The notes: generated by a model not told the origin, from the sequence alone. 8,716 nt of DNA from Propionibacteriaceae bacterium (GCA_030538175.1 JAUNUL010000109.1:1-8716), one strand, 5' to 3'. Numbered from the stretch's first letter, positions 1-6,062 are shown. Program-made: numbers and translations.

Positions 1-955
1 GCAGGTTTCCTGTGCCGGCAGGGAGAAGTGCCAACGGAATCCCGGAACCGGCCAGCCCCTCGCAGACGGCGCGGATCGTGCCGTCGCCACCGGCGGTGAG
101 CACCAGATCGGCGCCCTGCTTCACCGCCAGCGCCGACATGCGGTACCCCGGATCGTTTCTCGTCGTCTCCAGCCACAACGGTGGCTCCCAGCCGCGGTTG
201 CGCAGTTCATATTCCACGTGGCGCCGGAAGGTGGTGACGTCCACCACCTTGGTCGGATTGAAGATCACCACGCAGCGCTTGCCGGTGCTCGGCACCGGCC
301 GGGGGTTGGCCAACTCCCACGGTTTGTCGGGCAGCACATGAACGCGGGCGACGACGAGGCACCCGGCTGCCACGAAGCTGCCGAGCAGCAGTCCCCCCAC
401 GAGGTCGCTCACCCAGTGCGCCTGGAGCACCCAGCGGCACACGGCCACCAGGAGGACCCCCGCGGTGCCCAGTCCCCAGGCCAGCCATCGAGCCGATCGC
501 GATTGCCGGGTGACCAGCACTGCTGCGATCAGCATCGCCGCGACGACGGTCGCCGTGGTCACGTGTCCGGATGGGTACGCCCACCCGTGAGCCGTCACCA
601 GATTCAGTGCTGCCGTCGGCCGCGGCCGGGCGATGATGGCCTTGACCAGGATGTGCGATCCCCAACCGATCACGATGGCCAACCACTGGGCGTACGCCAA
701 GTTGCGCAGGCGGCGACGGAAGGCCCAGAAACCCACGATGAACAGGGCGAGATAGGGCACCCCGGGCCAGGTCAGGATCGCGATGGCCGACCAGATCTCG
801 GCGCCGACGGAACTCTCGGTGAGGCCTGGGGCCACGGTGGTGCGGTCGAAGGCATCGAGCACTCCCGCGGTCACCAACCACGTCCACCCGGCGAACGCGA
901 CAGCCAACCCAACCGTGATCCACACGGAGAAGCGGCTGGGACGCGAGGTCGGCAT
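1..955 (-). CDS. PAP2 phosphatase / diacylglycerol kinase fusion (3' end missing)
   Basis: Partial protein: 318 codons are visible and the C-terminus lies beyond the left edge. Residues 1 to about 205 form a membrane PAP2-type phosphatase: hydrophobic helices near residues 11-32, 53-79, 86-104, 133-149, 157-172 and 184-205, with the three-part catalytic signature K105-x6-R112-P113, P-S-G-H at 128-131, and R174-x5-H180-x3-D184 (Cys173 replaces the usual Ser before the Arg). After a short linker, residues 226 onward start a lipid-kinase catalytic domain: VVIFNPTK at 229-236, nucleotide-binding GGDGT at 289-293, and LPAGTGN at 311-317. PAP2 enzymes remove phosphate from phosphatidate or polyprenyl (pyro)phosphates and DAGK-type domains phosphorylate lipid alcohols, so the two halves may act on the same lipid in opposite directions at the membrane. 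The substrate cannot be told from sequence. ATG955 is chosen because a TAGACT hexamer lies 6 nt upstream, with no Shine-Dalgarno sequence. Divergent from serS. Confidence 0.93.
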   Translation of the reverse strand, partial: MPTSRPSRFSVWITVGLAVAFAGWTWLVTAGVLDAFDRTTVAPGLTESSVGAEIWSAIAILTWPGVPYLALFIVGFWAFRRRLRNLAYAQWLAIVIGWGSHILVKAIIARPRPTAALNLVTAHGWAYPSGHVTTATVVAAMLIAAVLVTRQSRSARWLAWGLGTAGVLLVAVCRWVLQAHWVSDLVGGLLLGSFVAAGCLVVARVHVLPDKPWELANPRPVPSTGKRCVVIFNPTKVVDVTTFRRHVEYELRNRGWEPPLWLETTRNDPGYRMSALAVKQGADLVLTAGGDGTIRAVCEGLAGSGIPLALLPAGTGNL

Positions 956-961
956 GCGCGC

Positions 962-971
962 AGTCTAGGCT
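962..971. promoter_or_regulatory. Overlapping divergent leaderless promoters (PAP2-DAGK / serS)
   Basis: The 10-mer AGTCTAGGCT holds two opposed -10-like hexamers that share the central TA. TAGGCT (966-971) reads rightward and ends 7 nt before the serS GTG at 979. TAGACT (967-962, minus strand) reads leftward and ends 6 nt before the ATG at 955. The intergenic gap is only 23 bp and has no purine-rich ribosome-binding site on either side, so both transcripts probably begin at their start codons. No good -35 hexamer is visible at 16-18 bp for either direction, which is common for actinobacterial promoters with TAnnnT. Transcription start sites are inferred, not seen. Confidence 0.7.
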
Positions 972-978
972 GGACCCT

Positions 979-2256
979 GTGATTGACCCGAAGCTCCTGC
1001 GTGCCAACCCAGATCTCATCCGTGCCAGCCTGACCGCCCGCGAAGCGGATCCGGCGGTCGTCGACCAACTGCTGGCAGCCGATGAGTCCCGTCGCAAGGC
1101 GATCGCCACCTTCGAGGCGCTGCGTGCGGAGCAGAAAGGCATGGGCAAGCAGGTGGCCCAGGCCCAGGGGGACGACAAGCAGGCGCTGCTGGCGCGCACG
1201 AAGGAGCTGGCTGCCCAGGTCAAGGAGACGGAGGCCGCCGCGAAACAGGCCGACACCGACTTCGAGAACCTGCTCAAGTCGGTCCCGAACCTGGTGATCG
1301 ACGGCGTCCCGCCCGGCGGCGAAGAGGACTTCGAGGTGCTCGAGGTCATCGGCACGCCGCGGGACTTCGCTGCGGAGGGGTTCGAGCCCAAGGACCACCT
1401 CGAGCTGGGTGAGATCCTGGGTGCGATCGATGTCGAGCGCGGTGCGAAGGTGTCGGGCAGCCGCTTCTATTACCTGACCGGCCAGGGCGCGATGCTTGAG
1501 CTCGCGTTGATCAACCTCGCGATGAACAAGGCGCTCGAGTGGGGGTTCACCCCGATCCTGCCGCCGGCGCTGGTCAAGCCGTCGGCGATGGAGGGCACGG
1601 GATTCCTCGGCCAAGCCGCGCAGGATGTCTATTATTTGCCCGCGGACGATCTGTATCTGGTGGGGACCGCGGAAGTGCCGCTGGCGGCGTACCACTCCGA
1701 CGAGATCCTCGACGCCGACTCGCTTCCGCTGCACTACGCGGGCTATTCGCCGTGCTACCGGCGTGAGGCCGGCTCCTATGGCAAGGACACCCGCGGGATC
1801 TTCCGCGTGCACTGGTTCGACAAGGTCGAGATGTTCGTCCACTGCGACCCCGAGGATGCCGAGGAGCAGCACCAGAAGCTTCTGGGTTGTGAGAAGGAGT
1901 TCGTGGAGCTGCTCGACCTGCCGTATCGCGTCATCGACGTGGCGGCAGGGGATCTCGGTCTGAGCGCGGCCCGCAAGTTTGACTGTGAGGCGTGGATCCC
2001 GACCCAGGATAAATATCGAGAGATCACGTCCACCTCCAACTGCACGGATTTCCAGGCCCGTCGGCTGGGGATCCGTGGGCGCTTCGCCGATGGCGTACGC
2101 CCGATCGCAACCCTCAACGGCACCCTCTGTGCAGTGCCGCGCATCATCATCGCGATCCTGGAGAACCACCAGCAGCCCGATGGCTCGGTGCGGATCCCGG
2201 AGGCGCTGCGCCCCTTCCTGGGTGGACGGGAATTTCTCACCCCCGTGAACGGATAA
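979..2256 (+). CDS. serS: Seryl-tRNA synthetase
   Basis: A 425-residue class II aminoacyl-tRNA synthetase that charges tRNA-Ser with serine in the cytoplasm; length is normal for bacterial SerRS. The N-terminus [18 protein letters not shown] is typical, and residues about 30-105 form the charged helical coiled-coil arm that contacts the long variable arm of tRNA-Ser. The catalytic core shows the serine-binding T-A-E at 230-232, class II motif 2 around Y260-R-R-E-A-G265, the [10 protein letters not shown] segment near 353-362, and motif 3 N380-G-T-L-C-A-V-P-R388 followed by AILENHQ. The start is GTG at 979, which gives the family-typical N-terminus, with TAGGCT 7 nt upstream, suggesting a leaderless mRNA. 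The HAD gene follows after 10 nt. A tRNA-Ser(UGA), one of its substrates, lies about 6 kb downstream on the same strand. Confidence 0.98.
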   Translation: MIDPKLLRANPDLIRASLTAREADPAVVDQLLAADESRRKAIATFEALRAEQKGMGKQVAQAQGDDKQALLARTKELAAQVKETEAAAKQADTDFENLLKSVPNLVIDGVPPGGEEDFEVLEVIGTPRDFAAEGFEPKDHLELGEILGAIDVERGAKVSGSRFYYLTGQGAMLELALINLAMNKALEWGFTPILPPALVKPSAMEGTGFLGQAAQDVYYLPADDLYLVGTAEVPLAAYHSDEILDADSLPLHYAGYSPCYRREAGSYGKDTRGIFRVHWFDKVEMFVHCDPEDAEEQHQKLLGCEKEFVELLDLPYRVIDVAAGDLGLSAARKFDCEAWIPTQDKYREITSTSNCTDFQARRLGIRGRFADGVRPIATLNGTLCAVPRIIIAILENHQQPDGSVRIPEALRPFLGGREFLTPVNG

Positions 2257-2259
2257 CCT
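2254..2259 (+). promoter_or_regulatory. Candidate -10 overlapping the serS stop codon
   Basis: TAACCT lies 7 nt before the ATG of the HAD gene, the same geometry as the other leaderless starts here, and its first three bases are the serS stop codon TAA. No Shine-Dalgarno sequence is seen before ATG2267. The HAD gene may therefore have its own leaderless transcript as well as being read through from serS. A TAnnnT match is not rare and the TAA is required as a stop anyway, so chance is a real alternative. Confidence 0.4.
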
Positions 2260-2266
2260 CGCGGTC

Positions 2267-3088
2267 ATGGGTTCTTCTCCGGCCGATCGCCCCGAGGGGG
2301 TCGACCCCGACTGGCAGCCCCGGCTCGTCGCGCTCGATATCGATGGGACGCTCGTCGACCACTTGGGTCACATGCCCGATGCGGTCTATGACGCGGTCCA
2401 GCGGGTGCTGGCCGCTGACACGCACGTCGTGCTCAGCACCGGGCGGGGCTGGCACGGGACCAAGCCGATCTTCGACCAGCTGGATCTGCCGCCGGGCTAT
2501 GCAGTGAGTTCCAACGGTGCAGTGGTGGTGACCTATCCGCCGTCGCAGGTGATCCGCGAGGTCACGTTCGACCCGACCGATGTGTTGGACAAGGTGCAGC
2601 AGTTCGCGCCGCAGGCACTGGTCGCAACCGAGGAGGTCGGCATCGGCTATCGGGTATCGGACATGTTCCCCGACGGTGACTTGCACGGGCTGATCACCAA
2701 GGTCACCCCCGAGGAGTTGCGTTCCAAGCCAGTGACGCGCGTGGTGGTCCGCGACCCGAACAGCTCAGTGCCTGATTTCCTGGCGCTCGCCCAGCAGTTG
2801 GGTCTGCACGGGGTCAGCTATTTCATCGGGTATACGGCCTGGCTGGATATTGCCCCGGAAGGCGTGCACAAGGCGACCGGGCTTGGCGAGGTCTGCGCGC
2901 GGCTCGGCGTGGACCGCCGCGACGTGCTCGCGCTGGGTGACGGACGCAACGACATTGAGATGCTGCGCTGGGCAGGCCGTGGGGTTGCGATCGGGGATGC
3001 CCCGGATGAGGTCAAGGCCGCGGCCGATGCGGTGACCGCCCATTTCGCGGACAACGGCACGCCCTTGGAGCTCGCACGCTGGTTCTGA
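2267..3088 (+). CDS. HAD-superfamily (Cof-like, subclass IIB) phosphatase
   Basis: A 273-residue cytoplasmic HAD hydrolase. Motif I is D24-I-D26-G-T28 (Asp24 nucleophile, Asp26 general acid), motif II is S57-T-G-R60, the motif III lysine is probably K202, and motif IV is G224-D225-G-R-N-D229, binding Mg2+. The large cap inserted between motifs II and III (about residues 85-195) and the overall length fit the Cof/IIB type, which dephosphorylates small substrates such as sugar phosphates or flavin/pyridoxal phosphates. The actual substrate is not predictable. It starts 10 nt after serS, so it is probably cotranscribed with it, and a possible leaderless promoter overlaps the serS stop. The first 17 residues before the catalytic strand are Pro/Asp-rich and not part of the fold. 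It ends before a large inverted repeat. Confidence 0.93.
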   Translation: MGSSPADRPEGVDPDWQPRLVALDIDGTLVDHLGHMPDAVYDAVQRVLAADTHVVLSTGRGWHGTKPIFDQLDLPPGYAVSSNGAVVVTYPPSQVIREVTFDPTDVLDKVQQFAPQALVATEEVGIGYRVSDMFPDGDLHGLITKVTPEELRSKPVTRVVVRDPNSSVPDFLALAQQLGLHGVSYFIGYTAWLDIAPEGVHKATGLGEVCARLGVDRRDVLALGDGRNDIEMLRWAGRGVAIGDAPDEVKAAADAVTAHFADNGTPLELARWF

Positions 3089-3105
3089 GTCGGTGACATC
3101 CAGGT

Positions 3106-3169
3106 GATCTCGTCGGCGCGCTGCGGGGGTGAGGCTCACCAGGGGGATGAGGTGCGCGCCGACGAGATC
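3106..3169. terminator. Large inverted repeat between convergent genes (probable bidirectional terminator)
   Basis: A perfect 16-bp inverted repeat, GATCTCGTCGGCGCGC at 3106-3121 and its reverse complement at 3154-3169, is separated by a 32-nt loop that itself contains a 5-bp stem (GGTGA 3128-3132 / TCACC 3136-3140). It lies between the HAD stop (3088) and the whiB stop (3173), which face each other, so it can fold in both transcripts. No T-run follows on either strand, so it is not a classic intrinsic terminator. High-GC actinobacteria often use such U-less hairpins, or the hairpin may protect 3' ends. Confidence 0.7.
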
Positions 3170-3172
3170 TGA

Positions 3173-3748
3173 TCAGGCAGCCCGGCGGATTGAGGCGGGC
3201 GCCACGACAGCCCGGAAGGCCGCGAGGACCTCAGCCAGCGAGGGGCGAGGCAGGGCCTGGACCCGCGGGCGGTGAGCTTCGTTGCGGTGCCGGCGCAGGT
3301 GGCGCTTCACCGTGGACAGCGAGCACCCGAGGCGATGCGCGAGGGTCTCGAGGCTTTCATGCGGGTTGGCCAGCCGCAGGCGGACGACCTCGTCGTGATC
3401 GACGTGCCGGTTGCGTGCGGTGATGCCGGCGAGGGTGTCGAAGTCCTCGGGGGTGACGGTGATGCCCAGGCGATTGCGAATCTCGGTGCGCTGGCGAGCC
3501 GTGGTGCCGCCCGCGAAGCCGGCGACGTCGTGCTTGACCACGGCGTCATAGAGGCACCGCTGCTGCAGCGGGCAGCTGTGACAGATGTTCTCAGCCTTGC
3601 GGGTGAGCATGTTGTATTCGTGCTGCTGATCGCTGGGCGCGGAACCCGTGGGCGGTTCCTCCAGCAGCGGGTGCTGGAAAAGGGAGGCGAATTCGTGGCA
3701 TCCCTGGATCACGGACTCCGGTCGGGAGGTGAAAGTCGCGCTGCTCAT
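3173..3748 (-). CDS. WhiB-family iron-sulfur regulator with C-terminal helix-turn-helix
   Basis: A 191-residue member of the actinobacterial WhiB-like family. Four cysteines that would hold a [4Fe-4S] cluster are C17, C56, C59 and C65 (C-x38-C-x2-C-x5-C), followed by a turn GFAGGTTARQR at 77-87 that matches the family's G-[VI]-W-G-G motif with Phe-Ala replacing Val-Trp. WhiB proteins bind the main sigma factor and tune transcription in response to redox, NO or developmental state. This one is about twice the length of the smallest members: residues 118-155 look like a helix-turn-helix (SLETLAHRLGCSLSTVKRHLRRH), which could contact DNA directly. The tail (156-191) is basic and Pro/Ala-rich. 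ATG3748 is the only plausible start; AAGGGG at 3761-3766 is a weak Shine-Dalgarno sequence with long (12 nt) spacing. I cannot assign it to a numbered Wbl class. Confidence 0.9.
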   Translation of the reverse strand: MSSATFTSRPESVIQGCHEFASLFQHPLLEEPPTGSAPSDQQHEYNMLTRKAENICHSCPLQQRCLYDAVVKHDVAGFAGGTTARQRTEIRNRLGITVTPEDFDTLAGITARNRHVDHDEVVRLRLANPHESLETLAHRLGCSLSTVKRHLRRHRNEAHRPRVQALPRPSLAEVLAAFRAVVAPASIRRAA

Positions 3749-3793
3749 TGTTGCTGTGATCCCCTTGTCTGATTCAGTCTCTTCGCAGATACC

Positions 3794-3820
3794 GACGGGG
3801 CGCAGCGTCCCATTGGTTCC
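3794..3820 (-). promoter_or_regulatory. Candidate ECF-sigma-type promoter for whiB
   Basis: Read on the minus strand, GGAACC (3820-3815) and CGTC (3797-3794) are 17 bp apart. This resembles the GGAAC-N16/17-CGTC pattern recognised by several actinobacterial ECF sigma factors. A start site about 7-10 nt downstream would leave a leader of about 40 nt before ATG3748, enough for the weak AAGGGG ribosome-binding site. No TAnnnT hexamer sits at leaderless distance from this gene. The match is short and could be chance. Confidence 0.3.
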
Positions 3821-3963
3821 ACCTGCCGCCCATCAATTGGAGGGCAACCCATGCAGGGCCTAAGCGTCGCATCCTCGACGAGATGGGAACCTGAGAGTGT
3901 CTGAGTGGCACTACCCGACTTGCTGTGAGTGGACAGGCCTAGGGATCAGTGAGTTGGCGTACT

Positions 3964-3985
3964 TAGACGCGATGACACGCGTCTA
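3964..3985 (-). terminator. Hairpin downstream of bpa (probable terminator)
   Basis: TAGACGCG (3964-3971) and CGCGTCTA (3978-3985) form a perfect 8-bp stem around a 6-nt loop, extendable by a G-U and a G-C pair. It lies about 30 nt past the bpa stop codon (4014) and is GC-rich at its base, fitting a terminator for bpa. No T-run follows. Since it is also upstream of whiB, a palindromic protein-binding site is an alternative. Confidence 0.5.
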
Positions 3986-4013
3986 GGCGGACAGTTGTGC
4001 TGTGGTGGCAGCC

Positions 4014-4616
4014 TCAGAGGTACATGCCCGAGCCACCGGGTTTTCCGCCGTGCCCGCCCTGATGGTCGGCAGGGGGCTGCTGCCCGCCGATCTGCACGCC
4101 CGGGGGCAACGCCCGGCGCATCTGTTCCAACTGGGCACGGGCCGCCATCTGCTGCGCGAACAAGGCGGTCTGGATGCCATGGAAGAGGCCCTCCAGCCAC
4201 CCGACGAGTTGGGCTTGCACGATGCGGAGTTCGGCATCCGAGGGCGTCGCGCCCTCGGCGAAGGGTTCGGTGATGCGCTCCAACTCGTCGGCCAGCTTGG
4301 GATCCAGGCCTGATTTCAGCTCCTCGATCGACGCCGCATAGACACTGCCCAGGCGCCGGCGCGACGGGTCATCCAGCGGGTTCGACTTGATCTCGTCGAG
4401 GAGCTTCTGCGTCATCGTCGCGATGCGCATCACTTTGTCAGGCTCCGGCACCATGTCGGTGACCGATTCGGGATTGTTGCCCTGCTCATCGGGCGCTGAC
4501 TCGACTGCCATGCCCTGCGGGCTGACCACATAGACCTGACCATCGGAGGTCTGGCCCGCGACCACGCGGCTGCGGTCGTCGTCGCTCGGGTTCGCTTCGG
4601 GGCGCTCTTCAGTCAT
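4014..4616 (-). CDS. bpa: Bacterial proteasome activator (Bpa/PafE family)
   Basis: A 200-residue protein matching the ATP-independent ring-shaped activator that opens the actinobacterial 20S proteasome to unfolded proteins (Mycobacterium Bpa/PafE). The hallmark helix-rich core is present: VMRIATM (62-68), L-D-D-P-S-R-R-R-L (81-89), then the near-invariant segment P125-S-D-A-E-L-R131 leading into AQLVGWLEGLFHGIQTAL (135-152) and AQQMAARAQL (154-163). Residues 1-50 are polar and probably disordered. A Gly/His-rich linker ends in G-M-Y-L, close to the Gly-Gln-Tyr-Leu tail by which Bpa docks into the proteasome; the Gln is replaced by Met. ATG4616 has TAGACT 7 nt upstream and no ribosome-binding site, so it is probably leaderless. 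It is divergent from an 80-codon gene. No proteasome subunit gene is present in this window. Confidence 0.93.
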   Translation of the reverse strand: MTEERPEANPSDDDRSRVVAGQTSDGQVYVVSPQGMAVESAPDEQGNNPESVTDMVPEPDKVMRIATMTQKLLDEIKSNPLDDPSRRRLGSVYAASIEELKSGLDPKLADELERITEPFAEGATPSDAELRIVQAQLVGWLEGLFHGIQTALFAQQMAARAQLEQMRRALPPGVQIGGQQPPADHQGGHGGKPGGSGMYL

Positions 4617-4623
4617 GCCGGCC

Positions 4624-4633
4624 AGTCTAAACT
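4624..4633. promoter_or_regulatory. Overlapping divergent leaderless promoters (bpa / 80-aa gene)
   Basis: The 10-mer AGTCTAAACT carries TAGACT on the minus strand (4629-4624), 7 nt before the bpa ATG at 4616, and TAAACT on the plus strand (4628-4633), 6 nt before the ATG at 4640. The two hexamers share the TA at 4628-4629. It matches the serS-side hub AGTCTAGGCT at 8 of 10 positions, and the distance between the two start codons is the same (23 bp). No Shine-Dalgarno sequence or good -35 is seen in either direction. Confidence 0.7.
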
Positions 4634-4639
4634 TGGCCC

Positions 4640-4882
4640 ATGGCAGAAGTACGCAAGGTCACCCCTGGGCGCGGTGGGCTCATCGCAGCCGCAGTGGAGA
4701 AGGCGATGGGCGAATCGGTTCGTCCGATCACTCCCGGTGGTTCACCCAATCCGGGGAGCACAGCCAATCCGGCCGACAAACCAGGTGTTGCGGACTCGCC
4801 GATCACCGCGAGCTCGTTCCTGGTCAACGATGCGTTCCTGGTTTTCGAGCAGCCGCAGGCGGACGCAGACGACGAGGGATGA
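4640..4882 (+). CDS. Small protein of unknown function, divergent from bpa
   Basis: I do not recognise this 80-residue protein. The N-terminus is basic with a short amphipathic helix (residues 1-25, VRKVTPGRGGLIAAAVEKAM), the middle (28-57) is rich in Pro, Gly, Ser and Asn and likely disordered, and the end has a hydrophobic patch (SFLVNDAFLVFEQ, 59-71) followed by an acidic tail (ADADDEG). There is no signal peptide or membrane helix. It is supported mainly by its start: TAAACT lies exactly 6 nt before ATG4640, mirroring the bpa promoter. Its last 59 nt overlap the 3' end of the convergent MFS gene, which is unusual but tolerable. The frame could be non-coding; a head-to-head pairing with bpa makes a link to protein turnover conceivable but unproven. 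Confidence 0.6.
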   Translation: MAEVRKVTPGRGGLIAAAVEKAMGESVRPITPGGSPNPGSTANPADKPGVADSPITASSFLVNDAFLVFEQPQADADDEG

Positions 4883-6050
4883 GGGGGCGTTCGCTCCTGT
4901 GCAGGGCGATCAGCAGCGCGACGACCATGCCAGCGACGGCCGTGAGCGCGCCGCCGAGCAGGAAGGCGCCACCCCAGCCGACTCCGTCAATCGCCACCCC
5001 GACCGCGGGTGCCGCCAGCGCGGACCCGGCCGTGAGCGCTGAACCGTGCCAACCGAATGCTTCACCTCGTGCTCCTTCGGGGACGAGTCGGGACAACGCC
5101 TCAGTGGTCGCTGCATAGCTGGGCGCGCAGAACAGGCCCGCGATGAACAGCCACCCGGCCATCGTGAGATCCGAACCGGCGAACATCACCGGGATGGTGA
5201 ACAATCCCAGCCCTGCCACAACCAGCCACGGTGCGATCGGTCGCTGCACTGCGCCGAACGCCAACCCGCCGATTGCTGAGCCCAAGCCCCAGATCGCCAG
5301 CACCCAGCCGATGGAGCCCGCCCGGTCCATCGTGCGAAGCCCTGCGATCACCCCCAGATCGGTGGCGGTCAACGCGATCGTGGCCCCGACCGACAGTGCG
5401 AAGATTCCCAGCACGCCCGGGGTCAACCAGCGTCCAGAAGGGGCGACCGGCGCCGGATCGGTACCGGGGTAGCGCAGCGGGGGATTGACGACGAAAAGAG
5501 CCGCTCCGCCCGCCATGCACAGCAGCTGGAACACCATCAGCGTCCAGGCGGTTCCCCACCAGTGGGAGAGCACGACGGCCAGCGCGGGACCGGCCATGAA
5601 GGCCAGTTCCGCCAGCACCGAGTCCAGGGCGAACGCCGCCTTGCGCAGCGACGGGTCGACGGCGCCGAGGAGGGCCTGGCGTACCAACGAGAACACCGGA
5701 ATTGAGAACAGCCCGGCCACGACGACCAAGGCCAGCAGCGCCCCATAGGGCACCCAGGGGGCGATCGACCAGCAGATCGTGCCGATCACCACCGACGGCA
5801 GGAGAGTACGCCGCAAGCCTTGGCGATCCAGCAGCCGACCTCGCCAGGGTCCTGAGATGCCGAGTGCGATCGTCGCCGCCATGCTGACCAGCCCAGCCGC
5901 CGAATAACGCGGATCGAGTCGGTCGACCACATGCAGGGTCAGCAGCACCGCCGCTCCGAACATGGGGGCGCGGCAGATCAGCCCCAGGATCAGGACCGAG
6001 CGCGCGGTCGCATTCGACCAGACCGCTCGATAGCCGGAGAAGGAGGACAC
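4824..6050 (-). CDS. Major facilitator superfamily transporter
   Basis: A 408-residue integral membrane protein with about 12 hydrophobic helices in two halves separated by a loop near residues 190-208, the usual MFS plan. The cytoplasmic loop between helices 2 and 3 carries the MFS motif A pattern, G67-P-W-R-G-R-L-L-D-R-Q-G-L-R-R81. The helices are rich in Ala/Gly, and the short basic C-terminal tail (RRLRPPAAARK) is cytoplasmic. The family moves small molecules by proton coupling; the general look is of a drug/efflux-type permease, but substrate and direction are not readable. The start is GTG at 6050: TAGCCT lies 6 nt upstream, so the mRNA is probably leaderless. It follows the luciferase-like gene by 59 nt in the same direction yet has its own promoter. 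Its 3' end overlaps the convergent 80-residue gene by 59 nt. Confidence 0.92.
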   Translation of the reverse strand: MSSFSGYRAVWSNATARSVLILGLICRAPMFGAAVLLTLHVVDRLDPRYSAAGLVSMAATIALGISGPWRGRLLDRQGLRRTLLPSVVIGTICWSIAPWVPYGALLALVVVAGLFSIPVFSLVRQALLGAVDPSLRKAAFALDSVLAELAFMAGPALAVVLSHWWGTAWTLMVFQLLCMAGGAALFVVNPPLRYPGTDPAPVAPSGRWLTPGVLGIFALSVGATIALTATDLGVIAGLRTMDRAGSIGWVLAIWGLGSAIGGLAFGAVQRPIAPWLVVAGLGLFTIPVMFAGSDLTMAGWLFIAGLFCAPSYAATTEALSRLVPEGARGEAFGWHGSALTAGSALAAPAVGVAIDGVGWGGAFLLGGALTAVAGMVVALLIALHRSERPLIPRRLRPPAAARKPGTHR

Positions 6051-6056
6051 TCGAGC

Positions 6057-6062
6057 AGGCTA
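6057..6062 (-). promoter_or_regulatory. Leaderless promoter of the MFS gene
   Basis: TAGCCT on the minus strand ends 6 nt before the GTG start at 6050. With a 17-bp spacer, ACGACA matches 4 of 6 positions of a -35 TTGACA (the final GACA), making this the most complete promoter in the window. It implies the transporter can be expressed independently of the oxidoreductase genes upstream. Confidence 0.6.

Larger units (their letters stand above)
3749..4013. other. Non-coding interval between bpa and whiB
   Basis: About 265 bp without a supported gene, lying after the bpa stop and before the whiB start on the minus strand. Near bpa it holds a hairpin (3964-3985); near whiB a possible ECF-type promoter (3794-3820) and a weak ribosome-binding site (3761-3766). 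The only minus-strand reading frame of note is a 32-codon ATG frame (3872-3774) with no ribosome-binding site. I see no RNA gene in the rest. Confidence 0.6.

Noticed and set aside
218..982. 254-codon plus-strand frame opposite PAP2-DAGK
   Set aside because: The other strand carries complete PAP2 and DAGK motifs. This frame is His/Gln/Arg-rich with no domain.
207..1391. 394-codon minus-strand frame crossing the PAP2-DAGK / serS gap
   Set aside because: It spans two real genes in the wrong frame and runs through their shared promoter. The composition is shadow-like.
871..2268. 465-codon open frame on the minus strand opposite serS
   Set aside because: serS is unmistakable over the whole stretch. 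The antisense frame is rich in Arg/Leu/Gly/Asp repeats typical of GC-rich shadow frames and has no recognisable domain or start signal.
3272..3772. 166-codon plus-strand frame opposite whiB
   Set aside because: The WhiB cysteine set and helix-turn-helix on the minus strand define the real gene.
3774..3872. 32-codon upstream frame in the whiB leader, as in attenuator-controlled whiB7 genes
   Set aside because: It has no ribosome-binding site, overlaps the candidate promoter, and the WhiB protein lacks the AT-hook tail typical of WhiB7.
4640..4882. 80-aa protein as a Pup-like modifier because it sits beside bpa
   Set aside because: It lacks the Gly-Gly-Gln/Glu terminus and the acidic coiled-coil of Pup; it ends Asp-Asp-Glu-Gly.
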